Shown here: one piece after another, positions 1 to 9,098 of the stretch
How positions within the stretch are numbered: position 1 is the stretch's first letter
Layout: each line of letters starts with the position of its first letter
Assembly: GCF_009696325.1 (NCBI RefSeq)
Contig: NZ_VUME01000011.1
Location: forward strand, 1 to 64,000
DNA length: 64,000 nt
From: Collinsella sp. WCA1-178-WT-3 (M1)
GTDB lineage: Bacteria; Actinomycetota; Coriobacteriia; Coriobacteriales; Coriobacteriaceae
Direction of reading: 5' to 3'
Program-made: the position numbers and the translations under genes
Notes under the pieces: generated by a model
What the model was told of the DNA's origin: nothing
The model's database searches: none
What the model saw: the letters and a program-made list of their open reading frames with translations, nothing else

Positions 1-60
1 AGCCCCATCGCGCCGAGAGTACTGCGGGGCCAGCCCGTGGGAGGCCAGGGCGCCGCTGAC
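1..60 (+). rRNA. rrf: 5S ribosomal RNA, 3' part
   Basis: The first 60 or so bases match the 3' half of bacterial 5S rRNA: the AGCCCCATCGCGCCGA block, then GGTACTGC-like and GTGGGAGGCCAGGGCGCCGC segments that normally close loop E/helix IV and lead into helix I. The 5' half lies outside the window, so this is presumably the end of an rRNA operon. The exact 3' end is uncertain by several bases. Confidence 0.82.
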
Positions 61-97
61 CGGTGGACGGCACCGAGCCGTGCGCTTGGACTGAGAA

Positions 98-127
98 GGG
101 GGAGGCCTCGCGGCCTCCCCCTTTTTT
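98..127 (+). terminator. Rho-independent terminator after 5S rRNA
   Basis: A perfect 10-bp stem, GGGGGAGGCC with GGCCTCCCCC, closes over a TCGC loop and is followed by six T. It sits directly after the 5S rRNA and is the likely end of the rRNA operon transcript. Confidence 0.9.
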
Positions 128-174
128 CGTTTGGGCGTTGTAAACTTAAAGCCCCTACGGCTTAATTGTCTTTT

Positions 175-645
175 CTATTTGAAGAAAATAAAACGAATGA
201 CCAGCGCGATTGCCGCGATGGCAATGATCAAGAGCGCGATTTGGAGCCGGTGCTGTTTGCGTCGTCTGCTAGACGATATAAATATCGATTTTCCTTGCTT
301 CGGCGTCTCTAAATAGCGGGCAGAATGCGTTAGGGTCTGCTTAGGGCGAGGCTCTCTTCGTTGTTGCTTAGCGGGTGTTTGGGCCTGCTCCTGGTTGCAT
401 GCGCTGTTTTTGGATAAGGGGGCATCTTTGAGATACGCCGATTCGCTCGGTGCGACGCCCATATGTTTGCGACCTGATTGAGATTCTTCAAGGGTTTGAT
501 AACGATTGCGAGTTACATATTCAGGCTCTGTATCGTCAATAGGCTCTTGGGAAATATGGGGACGATGGTAGCGTATGGTCTGCGGATAGGTTGATTTATC
601 GTTCTGCATCTGATCATACGAATTGTCGGAGGCTTGATCGTCCAT
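175..645 (-). CDS. Hypothetical protein with one C-terminal membrane anchor
   Basis: A 156-residue protein of unknown function. The first 125 or so residues are hydrophilic and rich in Gln, Ser, Arg and Lys, with no recognisable domain. Residues about 130-153 form one hydrophobic helix (ALLIIAIAAIALVIRFIF), and the protein ends FFK, so it looks like a tail-anchored or single-pass membrane protein with most of its mass in the cytoplasm. The start at 645 is preceded by AAGGGC at a suitable distance. It stands alone, convergent with the rRNA operon. The composition is lower in GC than its neighbours. I cannot assign a function. Confidence 0.6.
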   Translation of the reverse strand: MDDQASDNSYDQMQNDKSTYPQTIRYHRPHISQEPIDDTEPEYVTRNRYQTLEESQSGRKHMGVAPSESAYLKDAPLSKNSACNQEQAQTPAKQQRREPRPKQTLTHSARYLETPKQGKSIFISSSRRRKQHRLQIALLIIAIAAIALVIRFIFFK

Positions 646-919
646 GATGCCCTTAGGTTGTCATTAATATTGTGTATACGCTCATTGTAAGCCCCAGCTT
701 TGTTTAGCTAGGGCACATTTGGTATTTAAGGCACGGTTCAAAGAACCTTGACCTCATTAAATCTTAGTCACATAGACTTAGATATGCTTATAGATAGAGA
801 CTCAAAAAACTTTATATCAAAATGTATATATAAGAAATGGATGGGCATATATTAAAGCGTCAAAAGAAGTCCCTGCCACCTAGAAGATGGCTCGGCAGTC
901 CCTTAAAGGAGTGGTAGTC

Positions 920-1351
920 ATGGCAAGCATGGTTCCTTATCGTTCGGTTTTTGGTGTTCGTCCCTCTGCTAGCTCGTTGTTCGATCTGTTTGATGATATG
1001 ACCGATCTGGCAAACAACTCGATCGCCTCCAAGGCGTTTCCCGTTGATGTTGAGGACAGGGGCGACGGTTACGAGGTCAAGGCTTATTTGACCGGCGTCG
1101 CGAAGGACGACATCGACGTTGAGCTCAATGAGGGTCGTCTTTCCATTAGCGTGAATGTTGAGGAGAGCGAAGAGAACAAGGACAAGAACTACCTGCAGAA
1201 GGAGTTTTGCTCTTACAGCGCGACGCGCGGTGTGTACCTGAAGGATGCTTCGAGCGAGGGCCTTTCTGCAAAGTATGCTGACGGCATCCTTACCGTTACG
1301 GTTCCTAAGATTGTCGAGAAGAAGAACGTTACGAAGATTTTCATCGACTAA
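920..1351 (+). CDS. Small heat-shock protein, Hsp20/alpha-crystallin family
   Basis: A 143-residue ATP-independent chaperone that would bind unfolding proteins in the cytoplasm and hold them for refolding by DnaK. The alpha-crystallin domain covers about residues 40-130: FPVDVEDRGDGYEVKAYLTGVAKDD, a typical small-Hsp opening, then YLQKEF and the late beta strand ADGILTVTVPK. The start at 920 is chosen because AAAGGAG lies 8 bases upstream; an in-frame ATG at 887 has no such site. The gene is monocistronic and ends in a strong terminator. Upstream DNA is AT-rich, but I see no CIRCE or HAIR operator, so its heat control is unclear. Confidence 0.9.
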   Translation: MASMVPYRSVFGVRPSASSLFDLFDDMTDLANNSIASKAFPVDVEDRGDGYEVKAYLTGVAKDDIDVELNEGRLSISVNVEESEENKDKNYLQKEFCSYSATRGVYLKDASSEGLSAKYADGILTVTVPKIVEKKNVTKIFID

Positions 1352-1385
1352 CGTTATCGGCTATTAACATCGGTTCCTGAGTTAA

Positions 1386-1418
1386 GGGGGCTGGGAAGCG
1401 ATTCCCGGCCCCCTTTTC
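1386..1418 (+). terminator. Terminator of the hsp20 gene
   Basis: GGGGGCTGGGAA pairs with TTCCCGGCCCCC over a GCGA loop and is followed by TTTT. It lies between convergent genes and may serve both strands. Confidence 0.85.
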
Positions 1419-1431
1419 TATTTGAGACGGC

Positions 1432-2241
1432 CTACTGAATGGTCATGGGCCGATATTGCCCGGCGGGACGTATTGTGAGTTTATGTGGCCCCTCAACGCG
1501 GGTGGCGGTGCTACCAAGCTCGTTGTCGAGTGTTGCCCCAAGTGAGCTTGCGTAGCTTTTGACGGTAAGGCTTGGGCGATTGTTGTCTTGGCTAATGTGC
1601 ATCGCGATAAGCTGCTCGGTGCGATCGGTTACCAGCGCGCGTGCGGCATCGGCGGCCTGATCGTTGGAGAGATGCCCTTTTGCAGACAGGATGCGCTCCT
1701 GAAGAAAGCGAGGATAGTCTCCTTGACGCAGCATGGCTACATCGTGGTTGCTTTCGAGCGCGAGAATGCGACAGTCCTTGAGCGTATCGATGGCATGCTT
1801 CGACAACTCGCCGGTGTCGGTGGCAAAGCCAACCGAATCACCCTGGGCATCAAAACGGTAGCCGACAGGATTGACGACGTCGTGCGATGTCGAATACGTT
1901 TGAATGTGGACCCCGGCAATAGAGAGGGCGTCACCTGGGTCGAATTCCTCAACAGACAGATGTGCGAGGCTTTCCTTTGATGCGAGCGTGCCCCTGCTGG
2001 AAAAGACCGGTCCGTTCCAATGTTTACACCACACCTCAAGCCCCTTAATGTGGTCGCTGTGCTCATGGGTGACAACAAGGGCGGACACGTCGTCTGCCGA
2101 AAGGCCGAGCTCGGCCATGCGTTTGAGCGTTTCGCGGCGGGACAGTCCGTCATCGACCATAATGAGCCCCTGCGGGCCCTCGATGAGTGCGCAGTTGCCT
2201 TTAGAGCCGCTGCCGAGGATATGAAGGTGCAGGCGAGACAT
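1432..2241 (-). CDS. MBL-fold metallohydrolase, WalJ/YycJ family
   Basis: A 269-residue cytoplasmic metallo-beta-lactamase-fold protein. The start MSRLHLHILGSGSKGNCALIEG is the signature of the YycJ/WalJ group. The metal motif THEHSDH is at about residues 58-64, with later ligands in the SHDVVNP, ATDTGEL and LESNHD segments. Family members are thought to act as nucleases or hydrolases linked to cell-wall homeostasis in Firmicutes (the WalRK operon), but no walRK genes are here, so the role is open. The gene is divergent from tilS, with starts 48 bases apart. The upstream ribosome binding site is weak (GGAATC). Confidence 0.85.
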   Translation of the reverse strand: MSRLHLHILGSGSKGNCALIEGPQGLIMVDDGLSRRETLKRMAELGLSADDVSALVVTHEHSDHIKGLEVWCKHWNGPVFSSRGTLASKESLAHLSVEEFDPGDALSIAGVHIQTYSTSHDVVNPVGYRFDAQGDSVGFATDTGELSKHAIDTLKDCRILALESNHDVAMLRQGDYPRFLQERILSAKGHLSNDQAADAARALVTDRTEQLIAMHISQDNNRPSLTVKSYASSLGATLDNELGSTATRVEGPHKLTIRPAGQYRPMTIQ

Positions 2242-2289
2242 AAGATTCCAAAGGATACAATGAGTGCTGACGAATAGAGGAGGAAGCGA

Positions 2290-3828
2290 ATGCCAACGGT
2301 ATCACAGCATTACGGACACCATGCCGTACCCGGGGCAGTCGATGAGACCCGGACGAGGCAGCAGGCTGCTCCTGTGGTGCTCATGGTATCAGGCGGTGCG
2401 GACTCGACGGCACTGCTTCTTATGGCGTGCACATCAAAGCTGGATATCCAAGATGGACGCGGCGTTGCCCCCATTGCTCGCGAGCGCCTACATGTGCTTC
2501 ATGTAAACCATCACCTGCGAGGCAAGGCATCCGACGGCGACGAGGCCTTTGTGCGCGAGCTCTGCGCACAATATGGCTTGCCGCTGTGCGTGGAGCACGC
2601 CTATTTTGATGAGGAGTCGGGCAATATCGAGGCGGCTGCGCGCGAGGTGCGTTATGCCGCGGCGCGAAGGTATGTTCGCGAGCTTTGTGCCAAGATGGGG
2701 GTGCCGAGAACGGCGGCGCGCATCTGTACTGCCCATACCTCTTCAGACCGCGCGGAAACATTTTTGATGAACGCCATTAAGGGGTCGGGCCCTGCTGGGC
2801 TCTCGAGCATTCCCCGCCGAAGGAATATTGTGGTACGCCCCTTGCTCGACCTAACTCATGGCGAGCTTGTGGGCTATCTGCAGGTGCATGGTCAGCCGTG
2901 GCGCGAGGACGAGACCAACGAAGATATCTCGTATCTGCGAAACTACGTTCGCCACCGGGTAATGCCAGTGCTGGCGCAGCGTAATGCGAGCGTGTGCAAG
3001 ACGATTGGTGCCGCCTGTGAGATCTTGGGTGATGAGGATGCGTTTCTATCCCAGTTGTCGGCACAGGCGTTTCGAAGCTGCCTGCGCAAAGAGGCAGCGG
3101 GCGCGCTGGTGCTCGATGCCAGACGCCTTGCTGCGGCCGAGGTGGTAATCGCGCGGCGCATCGTGCGACTGGCGATTAAACGCATCGATCCGGACGCTCG
3201 CCCAGAGATGCGCCATGTGGAGCGAGTCCTCTCCTGTGTTGCCGAGGGTGCGGGTTCGGTTACGCTTCCGGCGGGGATTGACGCACGTGTTGAGTTTGGC
3301 ATGCTGGCGTTTAAGGCACCGGCGGCTCGTGAGGGCTTGGTTGCGGACTGGATTACCATACCCGGCCGTATGTCGTTGGGCGGGGGACGTATGCTGGTCA
3401 CAGAAGCGATAGCCGTTGAGCCGGGATGCGATATCGTGCGCCGCGCCCGTGAGTTTGCGGCTGCTGGGGAAGTGGCAGCTTTGGTGGACGCGGCCGCCCT
3501 GGGTTTTGCCAACAGCGATAGCGAGCGGATCTTGGCGGGCTCGCGCGGCGAGGTTCCTGCCGAGGCGCGATTGGCGCGCCTGTGGGTGGACGGTCCCGCG
3601 CCGGGAGACGTGATGTGCCCGTTAGGCATGAGTGGCCGAAGCAAGAAGGTGTCCGACTTGTTGTGCGAGGCTCGTATTCCCGTTTCCGAGCGCACCGGCG
3701 TGCCCATGGTAAGGACGGCACCGGGGGGTGTCGTGGTGTGGGTCGCCGGAGTTCGCGCGGACGAACGCTTTAAGTGCACGGCGGCGACGCGTGTGGCCTA
3801 TCTGCTTCGCGTGGTTGACGCGGATTAG
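2290..3828 (+). CDS. tilS: tRNA(Ile)-lysidine synthase TilS
   Basis: TilS attaches lysine to C34 of the CAU-anticodon tRNA(Ile), using ATP, which changes both its codon reading (to AUA) and its aminoacylation. The 512-residue protein has the PP-loop ATP site SGGADS at residues 34-39, the HVNHHLRG motif at about 75-82, and HTSSDRAETFLMNAIKGSG, the usual tRNA/ATP-handling region, at about 150-168. C-terminal TilS domains follow. The start at 2290 follows AGGAGGAAG. It opens a tilS-hpt-ftsH order that is conserved in many Gram-positive bacteria. Confidence 0.95.
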   Translation: MPTVSQHYGHHAVPGAVDETRTRQQAAPVVLMVSGGADSTALLLMACTSKLDIQDGRGVAPIARERLHVLHVNHHLRGKASDGDEAFVRELCAQYGLPLCVEHAYFDEESGNIEAAAREVRYAAARRYVRELCAKMGVPRTAARICTAHTSSDRAETFLMNAIKGSGPAGLSSIPRRRNIVVRPLLDLTHGELVGYLQVHGQPWREDETNEDISYLRNYVRHRVMPVLAQRNASVCKTIGAACEILGDEDAFLSQLSAQAFRSCLRKEAAGALVLDARRLAAAEVVIARRIVRLAIKRIDPDARPEMRHVERVLSCVAEGAGSVTLPAGIDARVEFGMLAFKAPAAREGLVADWITIPGRMSLGGGRMLVTEAIAVEPGCDIVRRAREFAAAGEVAALVDAAALGFANSDSERILAGSRGEVPAEARLARLWVDGPAPGDVMCPLGMSGRSKKVSDLLCEARIPVSERTGVPMVRTAPGGVVVWVAGVRADERFKCTAATRVAYLLRVVDAD

Positions 3829-3976
3829 CCCCTCGCACCAGTTTTTCTGTGCGGCGTTGACGGTATTCCCGCGCTGATGGTGCACGGGCTGGAAAATATA
3901 CCCCGTGCGCTGCTAGAATGTGTAGTTCGCGTCCATACGGCGGTGTGTGGGCGATTAAGCACAAGAAAGGGTTGTC

Positions 3977-4525
3977 ATGGCTTCTCAACATCCGGATATC
4001 GAGAAGGTTCTGTTTACGCAGGAGGATATCGACGGTATCGTCTCTCGCCTGGGCGAGGAGATTACGCGCGACTACGCGGGTAAGGATCTGGTGCTGATTG
4101 CGGTCTTGCGCGGCGCCGTGGTCTTTATGGGCGACCTGATGCGCAAGATCGAGCTGCCGACCAATATCGATTTCATGGCCGTTTCGAGCTATGGCGACGG
4201 TGTGAAGTCCTCGGGCATCGTGCGTATCATTAAAGACCTTGATATCGATATCCGCGGTCGTGACGTGCTGATCGTTGAAGACATTCTGGACTCGGGCCTG
4301 ACGCTCAAGTATCTGATGAAGAACCTTGAGAGCCGCAAGCCCGCTTCTCTGGAGGTCGCCGCCTTCCTGTGGAAGGACGTTGAGGATCGCATCTCGGCCA
4401 TTACGCCCAAGTATGTTGGAACCCATTGCCCCGATGCCTTTGTGGTGGGCTACGGCCTCGACTATGCCGAGCGCTATCGCAACCTTCCGTATCTGGGCAT
4501 TTTGAAACCGGAGGTTTATTCGTAA
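3977..4525 (+). CDS. hpt: Hypoxanthine phosphoribosyltransferase
   Basis: This 182-residue purine salvage enzyme converts hypoxanthine (and usually guanine) plus PRPP to IMP or GMP in the cytoplasm. The PRPP-binding motif VLIVEDILDSGLTL lies at about residues 98-111. The flexible-loop region MAVSSYGDGVKSSG is at about 55-68, and the C-terminal base-contact segment VGYGLDYAERYRNLPYLGIL is intact. The start has AAAGGG upstream. It lies 148 bases after tilS, and its stop is one base from the ftsH start, so hpt and ftsH are clearly cotranscribed. Confidence 0.95.
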   Translation: MASQHPDIEKVLFTQEDIDGIVSRLGEEITRDYAGKDLVLIAVLRGAVVFMGDLMRKIELPTNIDFMAVSSYGDGVKSSGIVRIIKDLDIDIRGRDVLIVEDILDSGLTLKYLMKNLESRKPASLEVAAFLWKDVEDRISAITPKYVGTHCPDAFVVGYGLDYAERYRNLPYLGILKPEVYS

Positions 4526-4526
4526 G

Positions 4527-6674
4527 ATGCCCGACGACCGTAACGACTACAATTCCCAGACACCCCGGGACCCTAAGATTCCAGGGATGCCCGGAGGCAA
4601 GAAACCCACACGTACGGGCTGGCTGTATTTTCTTTTGGCTTGCGCACTTCTGGGCTACGCCTTCTTTAATATGGGCTCCGGCTTTGCCAGCTCCAGCAAT
4701 ACCGTTAAGCTCGCGACGAGCGAGATGGTGAGCGCCATCAAGCAGGATCGCGTCGAAGATCTGACCTATACGGTTCAGGACGGAAGCGTGACGGGTCATT
4801 ACTGGAAGGCGAAAAAGGACAAGGGCGACACGAGTGAGCTCAAGAGCTTTTCCTCGACCTATGTCGGCTCCGATTCGCTTGCCGAGCTCATGGCGGAGCA
4901 TCCCGACACTAAGTACATCGTCAACACCAACGACCCCGATTTTTGGGGCGACTTGGCGATGAGCGTACTGCCGACGATTGCCCTGATCGCCATCATGTTC
5001 TACTTTATGCGCCAGATGATGGGCGCCAATAATAGGAACATGCAGTTTGGCAAGACCAACGCCAAGACCAACGAGGCTACGCGTCCCAAGGTCAAGTTCG
5101 AAGACGTTGCCGGCGTGGACGAGGCTGTTGAGGAGCTCGAAGAGATTCGCGATTTCTTGAGCGATCCGGACCGTTATCGCAAGCTGGGTGCCAAGATCCC
5201 GCGCGGCGTTTTGCTGGTGGGCCCTCCGGGTACCGGTAAGACGTTACTGGCCAAGGCCGTTGCTGGAGAGGCCGGTGTCCCGTTCTTTAGCATCTCGGGC
5301 TCTGACTTTGTCGAGATGTTCGTGGGCGTCGGCGCCAGCCGCGTGCGCGACCTCTTTAAGGAGGCCAAGTCTCAGGCTCCGTCGATCATCTTCATTGACG
5401 AGATTGATGCCGTGGGACGTCAGCGCGGAGCCGGTCTGGGCGGCGGTCACGACGAGCGCGAGCAGACGCTCAACCAGCTGCTGGTCGAAATGGACGGTTT
5501 TGAGGAAAGCGAATCGGTCATCCTGATCGCCGCGACCAACCGCCCCGATATTCTGGATCCGGCATTGCTGCGCCCCGGTCGTTTTGACCGCCAGGTTACG
5601 GTCGACCGCCCGGATGTGAAGGGGCGCGAGCAGATCTTGCGCGTGCATGCCGAGAACAAGCCAATGGATGAGGACGTTAAGTTTGAGAAGCTCGCCCAGA
5701 TGACCGTTGGCTTTACCGGTGCCGACCTGGCAAACCTGCTCAACGAGTCCGCGCTGCTTGCCGCTCGCCGTCATCGCTCCGTGATCTCGATGGACGAGGT
5801 CGAAGAATCGATGGAGCGCGTGATTGCAGGACCGCAGCGCAAGGGGCGCGTGATGACCGAAGCCGAGCGCACCACGATTGCCTACCACGAGAGCGGTCAT
5901 GCTCTGGTGGGTCACATCCTGGAGCACTCCGATCCGGTTCACAAGATTTCGATTGTCAGCCGCGGTCAGGCTCTGGGCTATACGCTGCAGCTTCCGCAGG
6001 AGGATCACTTCCTCAAGACCAAGAACGAGATGCTCGACGAGCTTGCCGTGTTCTTGGGCGGTCGCGTTGCCGAGGAGCTCATGTGCGATGACATTACATC
6101 GGGCGCGAGCAACGATCTGGAGCGTGCGACCAAGATGGCGCGCGAGATGGTTACGCGTTTGGGCATGAGCGAGGAGCTGGGCACGCAAGTGTTTGGCGAG
6201 GCGCAGCATCAGGTGTTCCTTGGTCGCGATTATGCCGATCACCAGGATTACTCCGAGGAGACGGCGCGCCGCATCGATATCGAGGTTCAGCGCATCATGC
6301 GTGAGGCCCATCGCCGTGCTGTTGAGATTTTGGATGCCCGTCGCGATCAGCTCGATCTGATGGCGAAGGTGCTGCTTGAGCGCGAGACCGTCGAAGGCGA
6401 CGCCGTGAACGCCCTGCTCGACAACGACTGGGATGCCTACCTTGAGCGCGAGGGCGACGTTCTGGCAGCCAAGGAGGAGCGCAACGCCAAGGCGGGCGGC
6501 GTGCCGACCAAAAAGCGCACGCCTCGTATGAGCGAGGAGGAGCTGGCAGCTGATGCCGCAGCTTTTGCGCAGGCGGCCATGCAGGAAGATGCCGAAGTCG
6601 CATCCGATAGCGCTGACGATGTCGAGGCTGCTGACGCAAAAAAGGCCGATGGCGACACCGAGGCCGACGAGTAG
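4527..6674 (+). CDS. ftsH: ATP-dependent zinc metalloprotease FtsH
   Basis: A 715-residue membrane-bound AAA+ protease that degrades damaged membrane proteins and selected regulators. Two membrane helices (about residues 30-50 and 148-166) flank a short extracytoplasmic segment. Walker A GPPGTGKT is at about 231-238, Walker [12 protein letters not shown] follows, and the second region of homology contains RPGRFDR. The zinc site HESGH is at about 454-458, with a downstream Asp ligand region. The C-terminal 90 residues are acidic and Ala-rich, as often seen in Actinobacteria. It starts one base after the hpt stop; GGAGG lies inside the hpt end. Confidence 0.97.
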   Translation: MPDDRNDYNSQTPRDPKIPGMPGGKKPTRTGWLYFLLACALLGYAFFNMGSGFASSSNTVKLATSEMVSAIKQDRVEDLTYTVQDGSVTGHYWKAKKDKGDTSELKSFSSTYVGSDSLAELMAEHPDTKYIVNTNDPDFWGDLAMSVLPTIALIAIMFYFMRQMMGANNRNMQFGKTNAKTNEATRPKVKFEDVAGVDEAVEELEEIRDFLSDPDRYRKLGAKIPRGVLLVGPPGTGKTLLAKAVAGEAGVPFFSISGSDFVEMFVGVGASRVRDLFKEAKSQAPSIIFIDEIDAVGRQRGAGLGGGHDEREQTLNQLLVEMDGFEESESVILIAATNRPDILDPALLRPGRFDRQVTVDRPDVKGREQILRVHAENKPMDEDVKFEKLAQMTVGFTGADLANLLNESALLAARRHRSVISMDEVEESMERVIAGPQRKGRVMTEAERTTIAYHESGHALVGHILEHSDPVHKISIVSRGQALGYTLQLPQEDHFLKTKNEMLDELAVFLGGRVAEELMCDDITSGASNDLERATKMAREMVTRLGMSEELGTQVFGEAQHQVFLGRDYADHQDYSEETARRIDIEVQRIMREAHRRAVEILDARRDQLDLMAKVLLERETVEGDAVNALLDNDWDAYLEREGDVLAAKEERNAKAGGVPTKKRTPRMSEEELAADAAAFAQAAMQEDAEVASDSADDVEAADAKKADGDTEADE

Positions 6675-6687
6675 TCTTTGTCGCGAG

Positions 6688-6719
6688 AGCCTCCGCGGGG
6701 AAACCTGCGGAGGCTTTTT
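6688..6719 (+). terminator. Terminator of the tilS-hpt-ftsH operon
   Basis: AGCCTCCGC pairs with GCGGAGGCT over a short loop and is followed by TTTTTC. Confidence 0.88.
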
Positions 6720-6747
6720 CTTTTGAGCGATATGGGGCCATCTGTTG

Positions 6748-6799
6748 ATTGGGGACAGACTTAAATGAGCGTTTTCACGCATTTAAGTCTGTCCCCAAT
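6748..6799. repeat. 20-bp perfect inverted repeat with GGGACAG
   Basis: The left arm ATTGGGGACAGACTTAAATG (6748-6767) is exactly complementary to 6780-6799, with a 12-base loop. It lies between the ftsH terminator and the aminotransferase promoter region. It has no T tract. The GGGACAG core recurs in other intergenic hairpins of this window. Confidence 0.85.
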
Positions 6800-6815
6800 T
6801 AACATTGCTGCGGTA

Positions 6816-6831
6816 CTTTGCTTGACTAAAG
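6816..6831. promoter_or_regulatory. Putative operator, CTTTGCTTGACTAAAG
   Basis: A 16-base near-palindrome matching sites at 10861-10876 and 39470-39485, each upstream of an amino-acid gene. A possible -10 box, TACAAT, is at 6834-6839, so bound protein would overlap the promoter. The role as an operator is inferred. Confidence 0.5.
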
Positions 6832-6863
6832 CGTACAATACCGCCTATGCGAAAGGGGAACAG

Positions 6864-8048
6864 ATGATCAACGAAACCATGTTTGCTCGCGGCGCGGAAA
6901 GCTCTATTATCCGCGAGATCTTTAGCTATGGACTTGAACGCAAGGCACAGATCGGTGCGGAGAACGTATTCGATTTTTCGCTGGGCAACCCGAGCGTTCC
7001 GGCGCCCGCTGCCGTGGCGGAGTCCATCAAAAAGGCCTTGGAGCTGCCGAGCGACCAACTGCACGGATACACGCCCGCACCAGGCCTGCCGCAATGTCGT
7101 GTCGCTGTGGCCGAGTCGCTCAACCGTCGTTTTGGCACGAGCTATGAGGGTAAAGATGTCTTTATGACCGTGGGTGCGGCGGCTTCGCTCACCTGCACGC
7201 TCAACGCTGTTACCAATCCCGGTGACGAGGTCATTGTTATCGCCCCGTACTTTCCGGAGTATCGCGTGTGGATTGAGAAGGCCGGCTGTACGTGTGTCGA
7301 GGCACCCGCCGATGAAGACACGTTCCAGCTGAGCGTGGGCAACGTGCTCAAGGCGATTACTGATAAGACGGCGGCCGTCATTATCGACTCGCCCAACAAC
7401 CCGACCGGTGCCGTATATACGCGCGACACGCTGACGCGACTGGCCAATGTTCTGCGCGAGGTCAATGCCAAGCGTGATCCCGAGAATCCGATTATGCTCA
7501 TCTCGGATGAGCCGTACCGCGAGATCGTGTACGGTGCCGAGGTGCCCTGGGTACCCTCAATCTACGAGAACACCGTCGTGTGCTATTCGTATTCCAAGTC
7601 GCTGTCGCTGCCGGGTGAGCGTGTGGGTTGGATTTTGGTTCCCAACACCAATCCTCAGGCTGCTCGCCTTATGCCGGCTGTCGCCGGTGCCGCCCGTACA
7701 CTGGGTTTTGTGTGCGCACCGGCGCTCTTCCAGCGCGTGATTATCGACTGCATCGATGAGCCGAGTGATGTCGAAGCCTATGCTCGCAACCGAACGGCGC
7801 TCACCGACGCATTGGCGGAGTACGGCTACACCTACGTTGAGCCGGACGGCGCTTTCTATCTGTGGGTGAAGGCGCTCGAGCCCGACGCAAACGCTTTTTG
7901 CGAGCGTGCAAAGAAGTACGAGTTGCTCGCGGTGCCTTCGGATAGCTTTGGCATGCCGGGTTGGTTCCGCTTGGGTTATTGCGTGAGTTACGAAACGATT
8001 ATCAATTCGCTACCCGCTTGGAAACAGCTGGCGGACGAGTATCGTTAA
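6864..8048 (+). CDS. PLP-dependent aminotransferase, class I/II
   Basis: A 394-residue fold-type I aminotransferase that would move an amino group between an amino acid and a 2-oxo acid in the cytoplasm. Visible features are the substrate/PLP region SLGNPSVPAPAAV near residue 35, the DSPNNPTGAVY loop, ISDEPYREIVY, and the Schiff-base lysine in SYSKSLSLPGERVGW. The substrate cannot be read from sequence; annotation as aspartate or aromatic transaminase would be a guess. The start at 6864 is chosen because GAAAGGGG precedes it. A longer in-frame start at 6765 would run through the 20-bp inverted repeat and the putative operator and is unlikely. Confidence 0.9.
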   Translation: MINETMFARGAESSIIREIFSYGLERKAQIGAENVFDFSLGNPSVPAPAAVAESIKKALELPSDQLHGYTPAPGLPQCRVAVAESLNRRFGTSYEGKDVFMTVGAAASLTCTLNAVTNPGDEVIVIAPYFPEYRVWIEKAGCTCVEAPADEDTFQLSVGNVLKAITDKTAAVIIDSPNNPTGAVYTRDTLTRLANVLREVNAKRDPENPIMLISDEPYREIVYGAEVPWVPSIYENTVVCYSYSKSLSLPGERVGWILVPNTNPQAARLMPAVAGAARTLGFVCAPALFQRVIIDCIDEPSDVEAYARNRTALTDALAEYGYTYVEPDGAFYLWVKALEPDANAFCERAKKYELLAVPSDSFGMPGWFRLGYCVSYETIINSLPAWKQLADEYR

Positions 8049-8082
8049 AAGCAGAGCGCTCTGCCTACAATGTTTTACGTGA

Positions 8083-8113
8083 AACGGGGTTTGGTGTTAA
8101 ACCGGACCCCGTT
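8083..8113 (+). terminator. Hairpin after the aminotransferase gene
   Basis: AACGGGGT pairs with ACCCCGTT, with a possible inner GGTTT/AAACC stem. There is no clear T tract, so it is only a possible terminator. Confidence 0.4.
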
Positions 8114-8213
8114 GTCATGGACGTTGTGTCTTTGGGATGGAGCGGTTTTACGACTATCGAAGGCTATGCGTACAATGAATATACGCGACGGCCATACCAG
8201 ATAAGGAGACCTG

Positions 8214-9035
8214 ATGCCCTACCTGCTTTCCTGTGACATTCATACCCATACGATGTTCTCTGCGCATGCATATTCGACCATTGAGGAGAATGTGTACTGG
8301 GCGGCAGAGCGTGGCCTGCAGGTGCTTGGATCTGCCGACCATCTGAGCTCTATGGTTACGGCTTGCCCCAATGACCTGCGCAGTTACCAGTTCTTTATCA
8401 ACCAGGATATATGGCCGCGCATTTGGAGCGGCGTGTTGGTGCTGCGTGGCGCCGAGGCCGATATCGTTTCGCTGGACGGAAGTCTGTTTGGTGAGGACAC
8501 TCCTGTCACGCTCGATATTGCCGGCGATTCGTACAGCCGTCAGCATTCGCTGTTCGATCGGGTTACGCGTAATTTGGATTATTTGGTTGCAAGCGTGCAT
8601 AATCCGCAGTTCGCTGAAGGCGCGACGCTGGCCCAGACGACCGAGATGTATATCAATGCTCTGGAGCACCCCAAGGTGTTTATGCTGGGGCATACGGGTC
8701 GATCGGGCGTGCCGTTCGATATCGACGAGGTGTTGCTTGCTGCTAAGGCTAAGCATAAGATCATCGAGATCAACAATCACAGTCTTGAGCATGGCGCGGA
8801 TGCCGAGCATTGGGACGTGTGCCGCAAGATTGCCGAGCGGTGCGCCGAGCTGGGCGTGGGGATTGGCGTCTCGACCGATGCGCACATTGGTATGGCAATT
8901 GGTAAGCTCGACCAAGCGCGCAAGATGCTCGACGAGATTCACTTTCCGCTGGATTTGATCGTGACGCGCGACCGCGAGACGCTACTGCGCGAGATGGCGG
9001 CAGCCGGCGTGTGTGACCTGCGCAAGAGGATGTAG
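8214..9035 (+). CDS. PHP-domain phosphatase/phosphoesterase
   Basis: A 273-residue protein of the polymerase and histidinol phosphatase superfamily, a metal-dependent phosphoesterase fold. The first metal motif CDIHTHTMFSAHAYST is at residues 7-22. SADHLSSM (second motif), a central Glu (GAEADI), ASVHNPQF, GHTGRSG, EINNHS and STDAHI supply the remaining His/Asp/Glu ligands in the expected order. It resembles YcdX/YtvI-like PHP hydrolases more than histidinol phosphatase HisK; the substrate is unknown. AAGGAGA at 8203-8209 supports the start. A possible -10 box TACAAT lies at 8171-8176. Confidence 0.85.
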   Translation: MPYLLSCDIHTHTMFSAHAYSTIEENVYWAAERGLQVLGSADHLSSMVTACPNDLRSYQFFINQDIWPRIWSGVLVLRGAEADIVSLDGSLFGEDTPVTLDIAGDSYSRQHSLFDRVTRNLDYLVASVHNPQFAEGATLAQTTEMYINALEHPKVFMLGHTGRSGVPFDIDEVLLAAKAKHKIIEINNHSLEHGADAEHWDVCRKIAERCAELGVGIGVSTDAHIGMAIGKLDQARKMLDEIHFPLDLIVTRDRETLLREMAAAGVCDLRKRM

Positions 9036-9054
9036 CGGAGTTCATAAACCAAGT

Positions 9055-9084
9055 AAGGGGGCGGCCCAGACGGGTCGCCCCCTT
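9055..9084. terminator. Bidirectional terminator between convergent genes
   Basis: AAGGGGGCG pairs with CGCCCCCTT. It lies between the convergent PHP and rRNA methyltransferase genes, and each strand ends in a pyrimidine-rich run. Confidence 0.75.
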
Positions 9085-9098
9085 CTTGTACCGGTGGA

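Noticed and set aside
646-919. CIRCE or HAIR operator for hsp20
   Set aside because: Neither the TTAGCACTC nor the CTTGAGT inverted pair is present; the region is only AT-rich.
5244-6782. 512-codon minus-strand frame inside ftsH
   Set aside because: Antisense of a fully conserved ftsH; no ribosome binding site or recognisable domain.
6765-6863. Longer N-terminus for the aminotransferase
   Set aside because: It would translate the 20-bp inverted repeat and the putative operator, has no ribosome binding site and adds no conserved sequence.
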